Positions 46,044 through 56,028 of a stretch of 64,000 nucleotides of DNA are shown here, one piece after another. The stretch covers positions 62,001 through 126,000 of the forward strand of contig JAJYUA010000007.1 of the NCBI GenBank assembly GCA_021792755.1, written 5' to 3'. Under the pieces are notes generated by a model, which saw only the letters and a program-made list of their open reading frames with translations, had not been told where the DNA came from and searched no databases. Origin of the DNA: Pseudomonadota bacterium (lineage in GTDB: Bacteria; Pseudomonadota; Gammaproteobacteria; Steroidobacterales; Steroidobacteraceae). The translations under genes were made by a program, and so were the position numbers. Within the stretch, counting starts at the first letter, position 1, and each line of letters begins with the position of its first letter.

Positions 46044-47008
46044 TGTTTCATTTCGCGTGGCCGTGGATGGCGCTGCTCACGCCGCTGCCCTGGGTGCTCT
46101 ACAGACTGCGCCGTGCGGCCGAGCCGCGCGGCTCGGCGCTGTACCTGCCCTTCGCCGCCGAAGTGACCGGCGCCGGCACCGCCGCGGCCTCACGCGCGGA
46201 CATGGCGCTGCTCGGATGCGTCTGGGCGCTGTTGGTGCTCGCGGCCATGCGACCGCAGTGGCTCGGCGCGCCGCTGCCGCTTGCCAGCAGCGGCCGGCAG
46301 ATCATCCTGGCGATCGATTGCTCGGGCTCCATGGCCACCCAGGATATGGCTGGGGGCGAGAGCCGGCTGCAGGTGGTGCAGCGTGTGGCCGGACAGTTCA
46401 TCGACGCGCGCAGAGGCGATCAGATCGGCCTGATTCTGTTCGGCACCCGGCCCTACCTGCAGGCACCGCTGACGACGGATCTGGCGACGGTGCATCGATT
46501 CCTCGACGAAGCCGTGGTGGGCATCGCCGGACCCGAGACCGCCATCGGGGACGCGATCGGACTCGCGATCAAGACTTTGCGGGAAAGCGATCGACACACG
46601 AAACCCGGCCACCGCCGCCAGCCGGTGATGATCCTGCTCACCGACGGCGGCAACAATACCGGGGTCTTGCCGCCGATCGAGGCGGCCCGGCTGGCGGCGC
46701 AGACCGGGCTGCGCATCTTCACGATCGGCGTGGGCGCAGCCGTGCATCAGACCGTCTTCGGGGTGAGCGGCAACACCAGCCTGAACGTGAAGCTGCTGAA
46801 GCGCATCGCCAAGATCACCGGCGGAGAGTATTTCCGCGCCACCGATCCGGACGCGCTCTCGGCTGTCTACCAGAGGATCAACCGTCTGGAACCGGTGGCG
46901 GGAGACAAGCAGTGGCTGCGGCCCGCCACGGAATGGTTCGCCTTGCCGCTGTCGCTCGCACTGCTGTTGAGCCTGCCCGCCGCCTGGCTGATGGCGCAGC
47001 GCGGTTAA
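46043..47008 (+). CDS. VWA-domain protein, BatA-like
   Basis: 321 residues. Two N-terminal membrane segments (WPWMALLTPLPWVLYRL; MALLGCVWALLVLAAM) precede a VWA domain with an intact metal site: IILAIDCSGSMATQDM (DxSxS), the threonine in LTTDLATVH, and LLTDGGNNTGVLPPIEAARL. A C-terminal helix closes it (PLSLALLLSLPAAWLM). The domain faces the periplasm. The ATG at 46043 overlaps the previous stop. Confidence 0.92.
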   Translation: MFHFAWPWMALLTPLPWVLYRLRRAAEPRGSALYLPFAAEVTGAGTAAASRADMALLGCVWALLVLAAMRPQWLGAPLPLASSGRQIILAIDCSGSMATQDMAGGESRLQVVQRVAGQFIDARRGDQIGLILFGTRPYLQAPLTTDLATVHRFLDEAVVGIAGPETAIGDAIGLAIKTLRESDRHTKPGHRRQPVMILLTDGGNNTGVLPPIEAARLAAQTGLRIFTIGVGAAVHQTVFGVSGNTSLNVKLLKRIAKITGGEYFRATDPDALSAVYQRINRLEPVAGDKQWLRPATEWFALPLSLALLLSLPAAWLMAQRG

Positions 47009-47012
47009 GAGC

Positions 47013-48002
47013 ATGCTGAGCCACCTGCACTTTCTTCATCCTCTGCGGCTGCTGGCGCTGCCGCCGCTGCTCGCCTTTGCCGCCTGGCTCGCTCGTCGGC
47101 GCGCGCGCGATGGCGCCTGGCCCCGCGTGGTGGACGGGGAGCTGTTGCCGGCGTTGCGCTTGAGCGAAGCGGGACGCGGCCGCTCGCCGTGGCCGCTGCT
47201 GGCAGCCGCCTGGACGCTGGCGGTGCTGGCGCTCGCAGGCCCCAGCTGGCAACGGCAAGTGACCCCGGCCTACCGGCTGCCGGCCGCGTGGGTGATCGCG
47301 CTCGAGCTCTCACCCTCCATGAACGCCACGGATGTTCCGCCCAGCCGGGTCGCACGGGCGCGCTTTGCGATCGACGACCTGTTGTCGGCGGCGCACGATG
47401 CCCGTGTGGGACTGGTCGCGTTCGCCGGCGATGCCTATACCGTCGCTCCCCTGACCACCGACGTTGCCACCATCCACAACTTGAGCCGGGCGCTCTCCCC
47501 CGACCTGATGCCGGAACACGGCAAGCGGCTCGCGCCGGCACTGCGGGCCGCCGCACGGCTGCTGCGCTCCTGGCACGGGAAGGACCGGCAGATCATCGTG
47601 CTTGCGGACGGGCTCACCGACCCGGCGCGTGCGCTGCTCGCGGCCGAGCGGCTCCGCCGCGAGGGCATGACGGTGAACATCGTGGGTGTGGGCACGACGG
47701 CGGGCGCTCCGGCGCCCAATGGCAACGGCGGCTTCCGGCGCAACGCACGGGGCCATATCGTGATGACGCGCCTGCAGGCCGGAATCCTGCGGCGCATCGC
47801 CGCCGCCGGTGGCGGAACCTTCGTCAAGTTGGATCGACTGCCGCAACTGATCGCGGATCTGCACGCGCAGGGACCGCGCTCTCTCGGCTTCGCCGCGGCC
47901 GCGCCGGGCGTGCGCCTGAGGAGCTGGCTGGATGGCGGCATCTGGCTGCTGCCGCCGCTGCTGCTGTGCGCCGCGCTGCTCTGCCGCCGGGGGTGGATCT
48001 AG
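47013..48002 (+). CDS. VWA-domain protein, BatB-like, metal site altered
   Basis: 329 residues with the same layout as its neighbour (N-terminal helices LLALPPLLAFAAWLARR and PLLAAAWTLAVLALAG, C-terminal helix IWLLPPLLLCAALLCRR). The metal-site sequence is ALELSPSMNATD: the first Asp of DxSxS is Glu. The other pieces (LTTDVATIHNLSRAL, IIVLADGLTDPARALLAAER) are kept. It may bind metal weakly or act as a structural partner of the intact VWA protein. Separated by 4 nt from it. Confidence 0.9.
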   Translation: MLSHLHFLHPLRLLALPPLLAFAAWLARRRARDGAWPRVVDGELLPALRLSEAGRGRSPWPLLAAAWTLAVLALAGPSWQRQVTPAYRLPAAWVIALELSPSMNATDVPPSRVARARFAIDDLLSAAHDARVGLVAFAGDAYTVAPLTTDVATIHNLSRALSPDLMPEHGKRLAPALRAAARLLRSWHGKDRQIIVLADGLTDPARALLAAERLRREGMTVNIVGVGTTAGAPAPNGNGGFRRNARGHIVMTRLQAGILRRIAAAGGGTFVKLDRLPQLIADLHAQGPRSLGFAAAAPGVRLRSWLDGGIWLLPPLLLCAALLCRRGWI

Positions 48003-49028
48003 ATGCGTGCCGCGGTGTGGCTTGTGCTCGGCTGCCTGCTGAGCGCCCCCGCGCTCGCCGGCACGTGGTCGAGCCTGTGGCGCACCCCGGATCAACAGGG
48101 TGAGGCGCTGCTCGCGGCAGGCCATCCGGCCCGGGCGGCGGCCGTGTTCGTCAGCCCGCGGCTGAAGGGGTATGCGGACCTCGAAGCCGGCCACTACCGC
48201 GCGGCGGCGAAGCTGCTGGCGCCGTTCAAGGACCCCACGTCCGAATATGACCGCGGCAATGCGCTGGCCCACAGCGGCCATCTGCACGCGGCCCTGGCAG
48301 CCTACGATGCGGCACTCAAACAGGCGCCACACGACAGGGACATCCGGCACAACCGGAATCTGCTAGCCCGGATGCTGAAGCGCCATCCGCCGAAGAGCCC
48401 GCCGCACGGCGGGCACGGCAAGCCGGGCGCACACAAGGGCGGTGGCAAGAGCCGCAAAGGGGGCTCCGGCGGGAGAGCGGAAGCCCGACGGCCCGGCAAG
48501 GGGTCTCGGTCCTCGCGCGGCCGTTCGGGAGGCGGTGCGAGCGGGACTGGGCGGGGCAAACGCGGCCACAGCGGCTCCACCGGATCCGCCGGGGGCCCAT
48601 CGGCAAGGGAGGCGGGCGGCCGCAGCAGCGCTCTTCACGGCGGAGCGCAAGCCGGCCGCAATGCTGAAGCCGCCCAGACCCAACCGGGATCCGGCACGGG
48701 TTTACCGAAGCGCAGTCCGGGCCAGGCCCGTCGCGATGCGGCGCTCGCCGCCGCGATCGCGCGCAACCAGGCGCATCGAGGGCGCACGGGACACGCGGCG
48801 GCCGCGGCGCAGGCGCCAGCGCGTGCCGGCGGCAAGCCATCCTCCGGCGCCCACGCGAGACGCCCTCTCTTCGGTGGCGGGGCCTACCGGCCTCGGCGCA
48901 AGCCCGTGAACGAGAAGACGCTGGCGCTGCAGCAGTGGCTGCGGCAGATTCCGAACAATCCGGCGGGTCTGCTGCGGCGGAAGTTCCTGATCGAATACAT
49001 GATGCGACACCGGCGAGACAATCCATGA
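48003..49028 (+). CDS. TPR protein of the Bat-type operon
   Basis: 341 residues. A signal peptide (VWLVLGCLLSAPALA) is followed by about two TPR units (residues ~30-120; GYADLEAGHYRAAAKLLAPF, YDRGNALAHSGHLHAALAAY). A Gly/Ser/Arg/Lys-rich low-complexity linker (about 130-290) follows, then a conserved end (LALQQWLRQIPNNPAGLLRR KFL..). The linker is unusually long and basic. BatC/BatE-type proteins are periplasmic scaffolds. Overlaps batD by ATGA. Confidence 0.85.
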   Translation: MRAAVWLVLGCLLSAPALAGTWSSLWRTPDQQGEALLAAGHPARAAAVFVSPRLKGYADLEAGHYRAAAKLLAPFKDPTSEYDRGNALAHSGHLHAALAAYDAALKQAPHDRDIRHNRNLLARMLKRHPPKSPPHGGHGKPGAHKGGGKSRKGGSGGRAEARRPGKGSRSSRGRSGGGASGTGRGKRGHSGSTGSAGGPSAREAGGRSSALHGGAQAGRNAEAAQTQPGSGTGLPKRSPGQARRDAALAAAIARNQAHRGRTGHAAAAAQAPARAGGKPSSGAHARRPLFGGGAYRPRRKPVNEKTLALQQWLRQIPNNPAGLLRRKFLIEYMMRHRRDNP

Positions 49029-50818
49029 GAGCGCGCTTCCCGAGTGTCCTGCTCGTGCTCTGGCTGGGCGCGGCGGCAGTCCCGGCCCATGCCGCCATCC
49101 GGGCATGGCTCGATCAGTCGCGAGTCGGTGAGGGAAATTCCGTTCAACTGACTCTCGAATACGACGGCATCACCACGAGCGAGCCCGATCTCTCGCCGCT
49201 ACACCGGAATTTCGACGTCCTCGGCACCAGCACCAGCACCAGCATTCAGATCGGCACCGGCGGCTCGTCCGAGACCACGGAGGTGGTGTTGACACTCTCG
49301 CCGAAGCGCACGGGGCGCTTGACGATCCCCTCCATCGCGTGGGATGGCGAATACAGCGCGCCGCTGTCGCTCACGGTGACCGGAGCGGGTGCTGCGCCGC
49401 CGGCCAACGGATCGGCAGCGGCCGCGCGCGCCGGCAGGGTGTTCATCCGCACGAGCGTCAAGCCAAAACACCCATACGTGCAGCAGGCTGTGCAGGTGGC
49501 CGTCAGGATCTATACGTCTGAGCAGCTGTATCACGGCAGCCTCGACTTCTCCGGCAGCGGTGCGGCCCTCGTGCGCAAGATGGGCGCCGATACCTACGGC
49601 AGCGTGGTCCGCGACGGCCATCCTTACCAGGTCATCACGCGCCGCTACGTGTTGTTTCCCATGCAGAGCGGCAGGCTTTCCCTGCCCGGCCCCGTGCTCG
49701 AAGCCGAGGTCGCCGCCCGAAGCCAGTCCTCCTGGAATCCCTTCGGCAATTTCTTCGGCGGACTGGTGCAGACCACCCGGCCCATCCGCGTCTACGGCGA
49801 TCCGCTCGCCCTGTCGGTGCGGCGGCGGCCGGCCGGCGCCCGGGGCAGCTACTGGCTGCCGGCGGAAAACGTGACGCTCACGGCCCGATGGAATCCAGGC
49901 AGGCAGGGGCAAGTCGGCGATCCGCTCGCCGTCGAGCTCGATCTGCAGGCGGTCGGGCTTACGGCCGCTCAGCTGCCGAACCTCTCCTCCCTGTTGCGCC
50001 TGCCTGCGGGCCTTACGGCCTATCCGGATCAGGCGAAGCTCTACAACACGACTCAGGGAAGCCTGATCGTCGGCAGCCGCGATCAGACCATTGCGCTCAT
50101 CGCCGACCGGCCCGGACTCTACACCCTGCAGGGGCTCAGGGTACGCTGGTGGGATACTCAAACCAACCAGCCGCGCGTGGCCACTCTGCCGCTGCAGAGG
50201 CTGACCGTCCTGCCTGCCCACGGCGGCATGACCGCCCAGGGCGGCATGACCGCCCGCGGCGCGCCCTCTGCCGCGCACGCGTCCAAGGTGCCGCCCGTCC
50301 TGGCAGGGGCGCCATCGAGCGTTCCGTCCCCGGCGGGCGCAGCCCGCTCCGCCCCCGAAGGCAAGGCGGCCCCGCTTTCTCCGTGGGCGTGGATCAGCGG
50401 GGGACTTGCAGCCTTGTGGGTGGCGACGCTCGGGGGCTGGCTGTGGTCACAGCGGCGCTTGCGTGCGCGCAAGCCGCGCTCAGCACCCGCACCGTCGGCA
50501 CGGCAACCCACCCCTGCGGACCCATCCAAAGCGCAGGCAGCGTTCCGGGCCGCTTGCGCCAACGATGACGCCGCAGGTGCGCGGCGCCATCTGCTCGCCT
50601 GGGCGCAAGCCGTATGGGGCGCGCCGCCTGCGGGGCTCAACGCGCTCGCCGCCGCACTCGGGCAGAGCGGCGCGGCGGAGCTGGTGCGCGAGCTCGATCG
50701 GGCATGCTATGGCGGGGGCGAGTGGCACGGTCAGCCGCTCGCTGCCGTGTTGACCGAGTTGCCTCCGCGCGACCACAAGCCGCGCCGCGACCGCGGTCTG
50801 GCGCCGCTTTACCCGTAG
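49025..50818 (+). CDS. BatD-like protein
   Basis: 597 residues. A signal peptide (SVLLVLWLGAAAVPAHA) precedes IRAWLDQSRVGEGNSVQLTL and FDVLGTSTSTSIQIGTGGSS, the oxygen-tolerance (BatD) signature. Several Ig-like repeats follow, with VFIRTSVKPKHPYVQQAVQV as the core of the second. A Gly/Met/Ala segment with the repeat MTAQGGMTARG (about 405-425) leads to a membrane helix (WISGGLAALWVATLGGWLW) and a cytoplasmic helical tail. It is the last gene of the operon. In Bacteroides the Bat set supports aerotolerance; here the function is inferred. Confidence 0.9.
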   Translation: MRARFPSVLLVLWLGAAAVPAHAAIRAWLDQSRVGEGNSVQLTLEYDGITTSEPDLSPLHRNFDVLGTSTSTSIQIGTGGSSETTEVVLTLSPKRTGRLTIPSIAWDGEYSAPLSLTVTGAGAAPPANGSAAAARAGRVFIRTSVKPKHPYVQQAVQVAVRIYTSEQLYHGSLDFSGSGAALVRKMGADTYGSVVRDGHPYQVITRRYVLFPMQSGRLSLPGPVLEAEVAARSQSSWNPFGNFFGGLVQTTRPIRVYGDPLALSVRRRPAGARGSYWLPAENVTLTARWNPGRQGQVGDPLAVELDLQAVGLTAAQLPNLSSLLRLPAGLTAYPDQAKLYNTTQGSLIVGSRDQTIALIADRPGLYTLQGLRVRWWDTQTNQPRVATLPLQRLTVLPAHGGMTAQGGMTARGAPSAAHASKVPPVLAGAPSSVPSPAGAARSAPEGKAAPLSPWAWISGGLAALWVATLGGWLWSQRRLRARKPRSAPAPSARQPTPADPSKAQAAFRAACANDDAAGARRHLLAWAQAVWGAPPAGLNALAAALGQSGAAELVRELDRACYGGGEWHGQPLAAVLTELPPRDHKPRRDRGLAPLYP

Positions 50819-50836
50819 GCCGCAAAGGCTCGAGCC

Positions 50837-51373
50837 TCACGCGACGCCGTTTTCGGTCTGCTGCCCTTCCGCGGCTGCATCGAGAGCGGTCACACCCGGT
50901 TCGGCTGCCGGTGAGGGATCGGAGGACGCGGGACTCGGGGCCTCTTCGGCCTGCTCTCCTGCCCCCTCGTCGGCCTGTGAGTTTTCCGTGATCTGCCGGC
51001 CCGCGACCCTGCGATCCGGCAGCGCATCGTGCTGCCTTTGCAGAAACAGCGTGCCCTCGAGGACCATGGTAATGCCGTCCTGGGTGACACTGACGCTCTT
51101 GCTGGCGTTCTTCGGGACAGGCACCCGCATCTTGGCGCAGTAGTGGATGATGGCCGCGGCGACGATTGCCAGCGAATAGGTTCGCTCGATCGGCGCCCCC
51201 TGTCCGGATTGCCTCACCACGACCACGACACCGCTCGGGCCGAGCCGCGCGCCGTCCAACGTGACGCGCTCGGGCCAGCGCTTGTGCGCGCGGTCGAACT
51301 CGATGAGCGCATCGACCGTGGTGTCGAGCGGCAGGACCAAGCGCCTCGAATCATGCATCAGCAAGCTCGTCAT
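50837..51373 (-). CDS. Hypothetical protein with acidic C-terminal tail
   Basis: 178 residues. The ordered part (1-~120) includes DTTVDALIEFDRAHKRWPER and IERTYSLAIVAAAIIHYCAK, then KSVSVTQDGITMVLEGTLFL. The last ~55 residues are Glu/Ala/Ser-rich and probably disordered. I do not recognise the family. It converges on the Bat-type operon (18 nt between stops) and stands alone. There is no clear signal peptide. Confidence 0.6.
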   Translation of the reverse strand: MTSLLMHDSRRLVLPLDTTVDALIEFDRAHKRWPERVTLDGARLGPSGVVVVVRQSGQGAPIERTYSLAIVAAAIIHYCAKMRVPVPKNASKSVSVTQDGITMVLEGTLFLQRQHDALPDRRVAGRQITENSQADEGAGEQAEEAPSPASSDPSPAAEPGVTALDAAAEGQQTENGVA

Positions 51374-51507
51374 TCGGGCTACTCCATGACCCCCCTCTCA
51401 GTCCGACACGCGCCGACTCGAGACAGTGAGCAAGCACCCTGGGGTGGCTGGGGCGACCGGACGCCGCAGCCCAGTATTCGTTGGCGACAATGATGACATA
51501 TTTCCAG

Positions 51508-52161
51508 TCAGGCCACGCCGTAGCGCTCCCGGTAAATGCGCAGCGCGGCGAGCTGCGCCTGCGAGATGGCAGGTCCCCCTGGCCGGGAGAGCGCCTCGAT
51601 GAGCTCAGCCAGGGTGAGCACGCTCACGGTCTTCACGCCATGCTCGCGTTCGAGCTCCTGCGTGGCACTGAGCGTACCCTGGCCTCTTTCCTGGCGGTCG
51701 AGCGCGAACACGCAACCCACGGGCTCAGCGCCGGCCTGCTCGATCAACGACAGGGACTCGCGCACGGCCGTGCCCGCGGTGACCACATCATCGATCACGA
51801 GCACGCGCCCGGCGAGCGGCGCGCCGATCAGTCTGCCGCCCTCGCCATGGGCCTTGGCCTCCTTGCGGTTGAAGGCATAGGGCACGCTACGGCCGTGGTG
51901 CTCGAATAGCGCTGCCGCCGTCGCCGCCGCGAGCGCGATCCCCTTGTATGCCGGCCCGAACAGCATGTCGAAGCCGATAGCGGAGCGCACGATCGCGGCG
52001 GCGTAGCATCGGCCGAGAACCGCAATTGCCTCGCCGTCGCTGAACAAGCCGGCATTGAAGAAATACGGACTCTCGCGGCCGGACTTGAGAGTGAATCGCC
52101 CAAAGCGCAGCGCCTGGCGCGAGAGCGCCAATTCGATGAAGCCAAGCTGATAGTCCTGCAT
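51508..52161 (-). CDS. pyrE: Orotate phosphoribosyltransferase
   Basis: A 217-residue enzyme that joins orotate to PRPP in pyrimidine synthesis. [20 protein letters not shown] is the substrate loop. [20 protein letters not shown] and [20 protein letters not shown] hold the flexible-loop Lys/Arg/His, and [20 protein letters not shown] is the PRPP motif. Length and layout match E. coli PyrE. Its start overlaps that of the divergent MFS gene by 2 nt. Confidence 0.96.
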   Translation of the reverse strand: MQDYQLGFIELALSRQALRFGRFTLKSGRESPYFFNAGLFSDGEAIAVLGRCYAAAIVRSAIGFDMLFGPAYKGIALAAATAAALFEHHGRSVPYAFNRKEAKAHGEGGRLIGAPLAGRVLVIDDVVTAGTAVRESLSLIEQAGAEPVGCVFALDRQERGQGTLSATQELEREHGVKTVSVLTLAELIEALSRPGGPAISQAQLAALRIYRERYGVA

Positions 52162-53668
52162 GGCACTATCATTGCCCGATGCACACCGGGCCCGTCAATC
52201 TTTGTCTCGATCACTCGGCAAAGCGCAGGGCGCGCAGGCCGTGAGCCGGGGCTCGCGCCCCAGGGGCGCCGGCGTGCTCGCCAGGTGGCGGGCCGCGCTC
52301 GCCGTGTACCGCCAGAGGAACATGATCGCGATGCTGTTCCTCGGCTTCTCGAGCGGACTGCCCTTCCTGCTGGTGTTCTCGACGCTGTCGGTCTGGCTGC
52401 GCCAGGCCGGCATCGAGCGCTCGACCATCGGCATGCTCGCCTGGGTGGGCTTTGCCTACTCGTTCGAGTTCGTCTTCTCCCCGCTCATCGACCGATTGAA
52501 GCTGCCGCTGCTGCACCGGCTCCTCGGCCGGCGCCGCTCGTGGATGCTGCTTGCGCAGATCGGCATCGCGGTGGGCCTCTCACGGCTCGCCGCGACCGAT
52601 CCGTCCACGGGCGTGGGACCGGTCGCGCTCGCGGCGCTGTTCGTTGCGTGCTGCTCGGCGGCGCAGGACGTCGCCATGAATGCCTGGCGCATCGAATCCG
52701 CCCCGGCGCAGATGCAGGGCGCCATGGCGGCGGCCTACTCGGTCGGCTACCGCGTGGCGATGATCGCCGCCAGCGCCGGCGCCCTTACGATTGCCGCAGG
52801 CTTCGGCTGGCACATGAGCTACGGCGCGATGGCGGCCCTGATGGCAGTCGGCCTCATCAGCACCTTGTTGGTCAAGGAGCCAAACGCCGCCGCCACGCGT
52901 GCGGAACAGGAGCGCGAAGCGCGGGTGATCGAGTGGCTGGAGCGGCGCGCCCACTGGCCCGCCTCGATGAGAAAGGCCGGCGAATGGTTCATCGGCGCGG
53001 TGGTCTGCCCGCTGACGGATTTCTTCGGCCGATATGGCACGCGCTTCGCGCTGGTCTGCCTGGCGTTCATCGGCTTGTACCAGATCACCGAGTTCACCAT
53101 GGGCTCGATGGCCAATCCCTTCTATATCGACCATCACTACACCCTCGACCAGATCGCCATGGTGGTGAAGGTCTACGGCTTTTCCCTGTCGATCGCCGGC
53201 GTGTTCCTCGCCGGCATGCTGGTGGCGCGGATCGGGCTGGCACGCTCGCTCGCGATCGGCATCGCATTGGCGATTTGCTCGAACCTCAGCTACTCGCTGC
53301 TCGCCACCGCGCACACGCCCACCCTGCTCGGCCTCGGGTTGGTCAACGCGCTCGACAATCTCGCGCTCTCGGTCCAGGGCGTGGCGCTGATCGCGTTCAT
53401 GTCGAGTCTCACCAGTCCCAAATACACCGCCACCCAGTACGCGCTGTTTGCCTCGTTCTACGCTCTGCCCGGAAAGCTTCTCGAGGGCACCTCGGGCTTC
53501 GTGGTCGAGCACATCGGCTATCACCATTTCTTTCTGTACACGGCGAGCTTGAGCATCCCGGGCCTGCTGCTGCTCGCATGGCTGTGGCGGAGGATTCCGG
53601 ATGGCGTCGCATCGGCGGGCGAGGCGGGCATGTTGGAGTCGGAGCGGATCGATGCCGGCGCCGGTTGA
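52160..53668 (+). CDS. ampG: AmpG-like MFS permease
   Basis: 502 residues, about 12 membrane segments. The first is [20 protein letters not shown], the AmpG signature; [40 protein letters not shown] and [20 protein letters not shown] are also typical. AmpG imports anhydromuropeptides for cell-wall recycling and beta-lactamase induction; some members carry other solutes. The ATG at 52160 overlaps the pyrE start. A GTG at 52241 is a plausible alternative that removes a 27-residue basic leader. Confidence 0.85.
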   Translation: MALSLPDAHRARQSLSRSLGKAQGAQAVSRGSRPRGAGVLARWRAALAVYRQRNMIAMLFLGFSSGLPFLLVFSTLSVWLRQAGIERSTIGMLAWVGFAYSFEFVFSPLIDRLKLPLLHRLLGRRRSWMLLAQIGIAVGLSRLAATDPSTGVGPVALAALFVACCSAAQDVAMNAWRIESAPAQMQGAMAAAYSVGYRVAMIAASAGALTIAAGFGWHMSYGAMAALMAVGLISTLLVKEPNAAATRAEQEREARVIEWLERRAHWPASMRKAGEWFIGAVVCPLTDFFGRYGTRFALVCLAFIGLYQITEFTMGSMANPFYIDHHYTLDQIAMVVKVYGFSLSIAGVFLAGMLVARIGLARSLAIGIALAICSNLSYSLLATAHTPTLLGLGLVNALDNLALSVQGVALIAFMSSLTSPKYTATQYALFASFYALPGKLLEGTSGFVVEHIGYHHFFLYTASLSIPGLLLLAWLWRRIPDGVASAGEAGMLESERIDAGAG

Positions 53669-54053
53669 AATCGACCTCGAGCGGGTGGTCTGCCGCCTGG
53701 CCGACCTCGAGGAGCACGGCGCACGCGCGTTCACGGTCGGCGGCGGTGATTGGCCGATGCGCGGACTCGTGGTGCGCACTGGCGACGGGGTGCGCGGCTA
53801 TATCAACCGTTGCCCGCACGCGGGCCATCCACTGAACCTTCATCCCCACCGCTTCTTGACGCCGGACCGTGCGCTCATCCTGTGCTCATCGCACGGGGCG
53901 CTGTTCGAGAAGGAAAGCGGCCGCTGCCTGGCCGGTCCGTGCCCCGGGCAGGCGCTCGCCCCGATCCCGCTGGTGGTGGTGGCCGATCTGGTGCTGTTGG
54001 CCGATCTCACGGTGCCGGCCGGGGCAGCGGTCACCGCAAGGCCCGCGCAATGA
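53652..54053 (+). CDS. Rieske [2Fe-2S] ferredoxin-like protein
   Basis: 133 residues. The ATG at 53652 has GGAG 7 nt upstream and overlaps the 3' end of the permease gene. The cluster ligands are CPHAGH (C-x-H) and CSSHGALFEKESGRCLAGPC (C-x-x-H). The spacing and the GPCPGQ...P turn are those of Rieske ferredoxins of dioxygenase and related systems. No oxygenase is nearby, so the electron partner is unknown. Confidence 0.88.
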   Translation: MPAPVEIDLERVVCRLADLEEHGARAFTVGGGDWPMRGLVVRTGDGVRGYINRCPHAGHPLNLHPHRFLTPDRALILCSSHGALFEKESGRCLAGPCPGQALAPIPLVVVADLVLLADLTVPAGAAVTARPAQ

Positions 54054-54202
54054 GGAGCGGTGCGCCGGTCAGCTCATCGCCCGGCTCATCCCGAGGCGCA
54101 CCCCGGGTCCTGCGGGGGCAGCGCGTTGCGCGTCATGGCGGACCGCGCGGGCGTGCCGAAGGCCGCGGCCAGCGATCGCGCCGGATAATCGCTCCCGGCG
54201 GC

Positions 54203-54517
54203 TCATTCGAACAGGTCGAGACCATCGAGCGAGTCTGCCCGCAGGGTCGTCTCCTCGCTGAATGACTCCCCGCCGCTGCGTTCTTCGTCGCCGGTCTCCA
54301 CATCTACCGAGCCGCTCCAGTCCTCCGGGGGCTCGGCGACCTCGATCACGCCGTCCTCCCACTGAGCCTCCCAGTCCTCGCGGTCCATCTCCTCGACCGT
54401 ACCGTCGAAGTACTGGATGTCGATCGTACCGTCGTCGTCGTCGACCGCGACCACTTCGAACAGCTCGCCGCCATTCGCGCGGTACCAGTCACCGATTCTT
54501 GGTTGTGGAGCCACCAT
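54203..54517 (-). CDS. DUF6763 family acidic protein
   Basis: 104 residues: PRIGDWYRANGGELFEVVAV, DDDGTIDIQYFDGTVEEMDR and EPPEDWSGSVDVETGD match the DUF6763 family, small acidic proteins found in gammaproteobacteria. The tail (SGGESFSEETTLRADSLDGL) is Glu/Ser-rich. No function is known. Confidence 0.8.
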   Translation of the reverse strand: MVAPQPRIGDWYRANGGELFEVVAVDDDDGTIDIQYFDGTVEEMDREDWEAQWEDGVIEVAEPPEDWSGSVDVETGDEERSGGESFSEETTLRADSLDGLDLFE

Positions 54518-54642
54518 GGTGAGCCCTCTCCGCGACGCCGTCCCCCGACGCCTCGGACCACGCGTCCCGGCAATTGCACATGACAGCGCCCGGAGGGTCG
54601 TGGAGCTGGTATCCTGCCCCGCCGAGCGAGGAACGTACGGCC

Positions 54643-55332
54643 ATGTTGCGCCTCGCGTGCGCCGCTTTCAAGAACGAGAAACGACGGATGCCATCCCTGC
54701 TCGAGCAGCCTCTGAAGTTCTTCGTGGTCTTTTTCGCGGTGGTCGAGCCGATCTCGCTGCTGCCGGTCTTCAGCAGCCTCACCCAGGGAGCCACCAGCGA
54801 ATACCGCCACCGCATGGCCCTGAAGGCCACGATCGTCGCCGCGGTGATCCTCGCTTTATTCGCCCTCGGCGGGGCGCCGTTCCTCGCCCTCATGGGCATC
54901 AGCCTCGGCGCATTCCGTATCTTCGGAGGGGTACTGCTGTTTCTGTTGGCGCTCGAAATGGTGTTCGCCCGGGAGTCCGGCAGCCGGACCTCGAGAGACG
55001 AGCAGGCCGAGAGCCACCGGCGCGCCGACATCTCGGTGGTCCCGCTGGCCTTCCCATTCATTACCGGACCGGGGGCGCTCGCCACGGTGCTGTTGTGGTT
55101 CGGGCCACTGCATCTGCTGCAGGAGCCGCTGCAGTTCCTGTTCCTGTTCGTGGCGGCGATGATCGTGCTGGCGATCGCGCTGCTCATCATGTGGCTGGCC
55201 GAGCCGCTGATGCGGATCATCGGCGTAACCGGAGTCAATGTGGCCGGCCGACTCTTCGGTGTGGTGCTGGGCGCGCTCGCCGTGCAGTTCGTGGTCGACG
55301 GATTCCGGTCGGCGTTCCTGCACGGAAACTAG
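54643..55332 (+). CDS. MarC-family integral membrane protein
   Basis: 229 residues from ATG 54643 (AGGAA 9 nt upstream); a start at 54688 (MPSLLEQPLKFFVVFFAVVE) would give the more usual length of 214. Six hydrophobic segments are seen, with FFVVFFAVVEPISLLPVFSS, SVVPLAFPFITGPGALATVL and LIMWLAEPLMRIIGVTGVNV, the conserved MarC features. Once thought to aid antibiotic resistance, the family now has no assigned role. It converges with trmB, 3 nt between stops. Confidence 0.88.
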   Translation: MLRLACAAFKNEKRRMPSLLEQPLKFFVVFFAVVEPISLLPVFSSLTQGATSEYRHRMALKATIVAAVILALFALGGAPFLALMGISLGAFRIFGGVLLFLLALEMVFARESGSRTSRDEQAESHRRADISVVPLAFPFITGPGALATVLLWFGPLHLLQEPLQFLFLFVAAMIVLAIALLIMWLAEPLMRIIGVTGVNVAGRLFGVVLGALAVQFVVDGFRSAFLHGN

Positions 55333-55335
55333 AGC

Positions 55336-56019
55336 TTAGACCCTGCTGAAGGCCAAGTCCCACACCGCGTGCCCCAGGCGCTCGCCCCGTCGCTCGAAAC
55401 GGGTGGGCTGGCGCTGCCCGGGGCGCGGGACATAACCGCCGTCCGACGCCAGGTTGCGCAGGCGCGGCTCAGCCGACAGATGGGCCAGCATTTCCCCCGC
55501 GTAGGGGGCCCAGTCCGTCGCCAGGCGCACCGTACCGCCGCGCTTCAGCCGCTCGGCCAGAAGGCCGACGAAGGCCGGCTGGATGAGGCGCCGCTTGTGA
55601 TGACGCTTCTTCGGCCAGGGATCCGGGAACAGAATCAGGATCTCGTCGAGGCACGGTCCTGGCAGGTAGCGCTCGAGCACCTCCACCGCGTCGTGGCAGA
55701 TCACCCGGACATTGCCCAAGCCCTGCTCCTCGAGCCGCAACAGCAACCGCCCCACCCCGGGCCGATGCACCTCGATGCCGAGAAAATCCTGCTCGGGATG
55801 GGCGTGCGCCGAGGCGAGAAGATGGTCGCCGTTGCCGAAGCCGATCTCAGCCACGCGGACCGCCCTGCGGCCGAACAGCGCCTCGAGGTCGATCGGACCG
55901 TCCGGATCGAGGCCGTACTTCGGCCAAAGCGTCGCGAGCGCCCGCTCCTGCGCGGCCGTGATACGTCCGGCGCGGGTGACGAACGAGCGGACGCCACGGG
56001 GGCGCTCGACGCGGCTCAC
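55336..56019 (-). CDS. trmB: tRNA (guanine-N7)-methyltransferase
   Basis: A 227-residue enzyme that methylates G46 in the tRNA variable loop. FVTRAGRITAAQERALATLW, VRVAEIGFGNGDHLLASAHA (SAM site), QDFLGIEVHRPGVGRLLLRL and ILILFPDPWPKKRHHKRRLI (the P-D-P-W-x-K-x-R-H catalytic motif) are all present. Located 9 nt downstream of the rhodanese gene. Confidence 0.96.
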   Translation of the reverse strand: MSRVERPRGVRSFVTRAGRITAAQERALATLWPKYGLDPDGPIDLEALFGRRAVRVAEIGFGNGDHLLASAHAHPEQDFLGIEVHRPGVGRLLLRLEEQGLGNVRVICHDAVEVLERYLPGPCLDEILILFPDPWPKKRHHKRRLIQPAFVGLLAERLKRGGTVRLATDWAPYAGEMLAHLSAEPRLRNLASDGGYVPRPGQRQPTRFERRGERLGHAVWDLAFSRV

Positions 56020-56028
56020 CCCTGATGC

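Noticed and set aside
48380-48870. GC-rich tract resembling a simple-repeat region
   Set aside because: It is in frame and encodes the Gly/Ser/Arg/Lys linker of the TPR protein; no exact tandem unit or CRISPR-like spacing exists.
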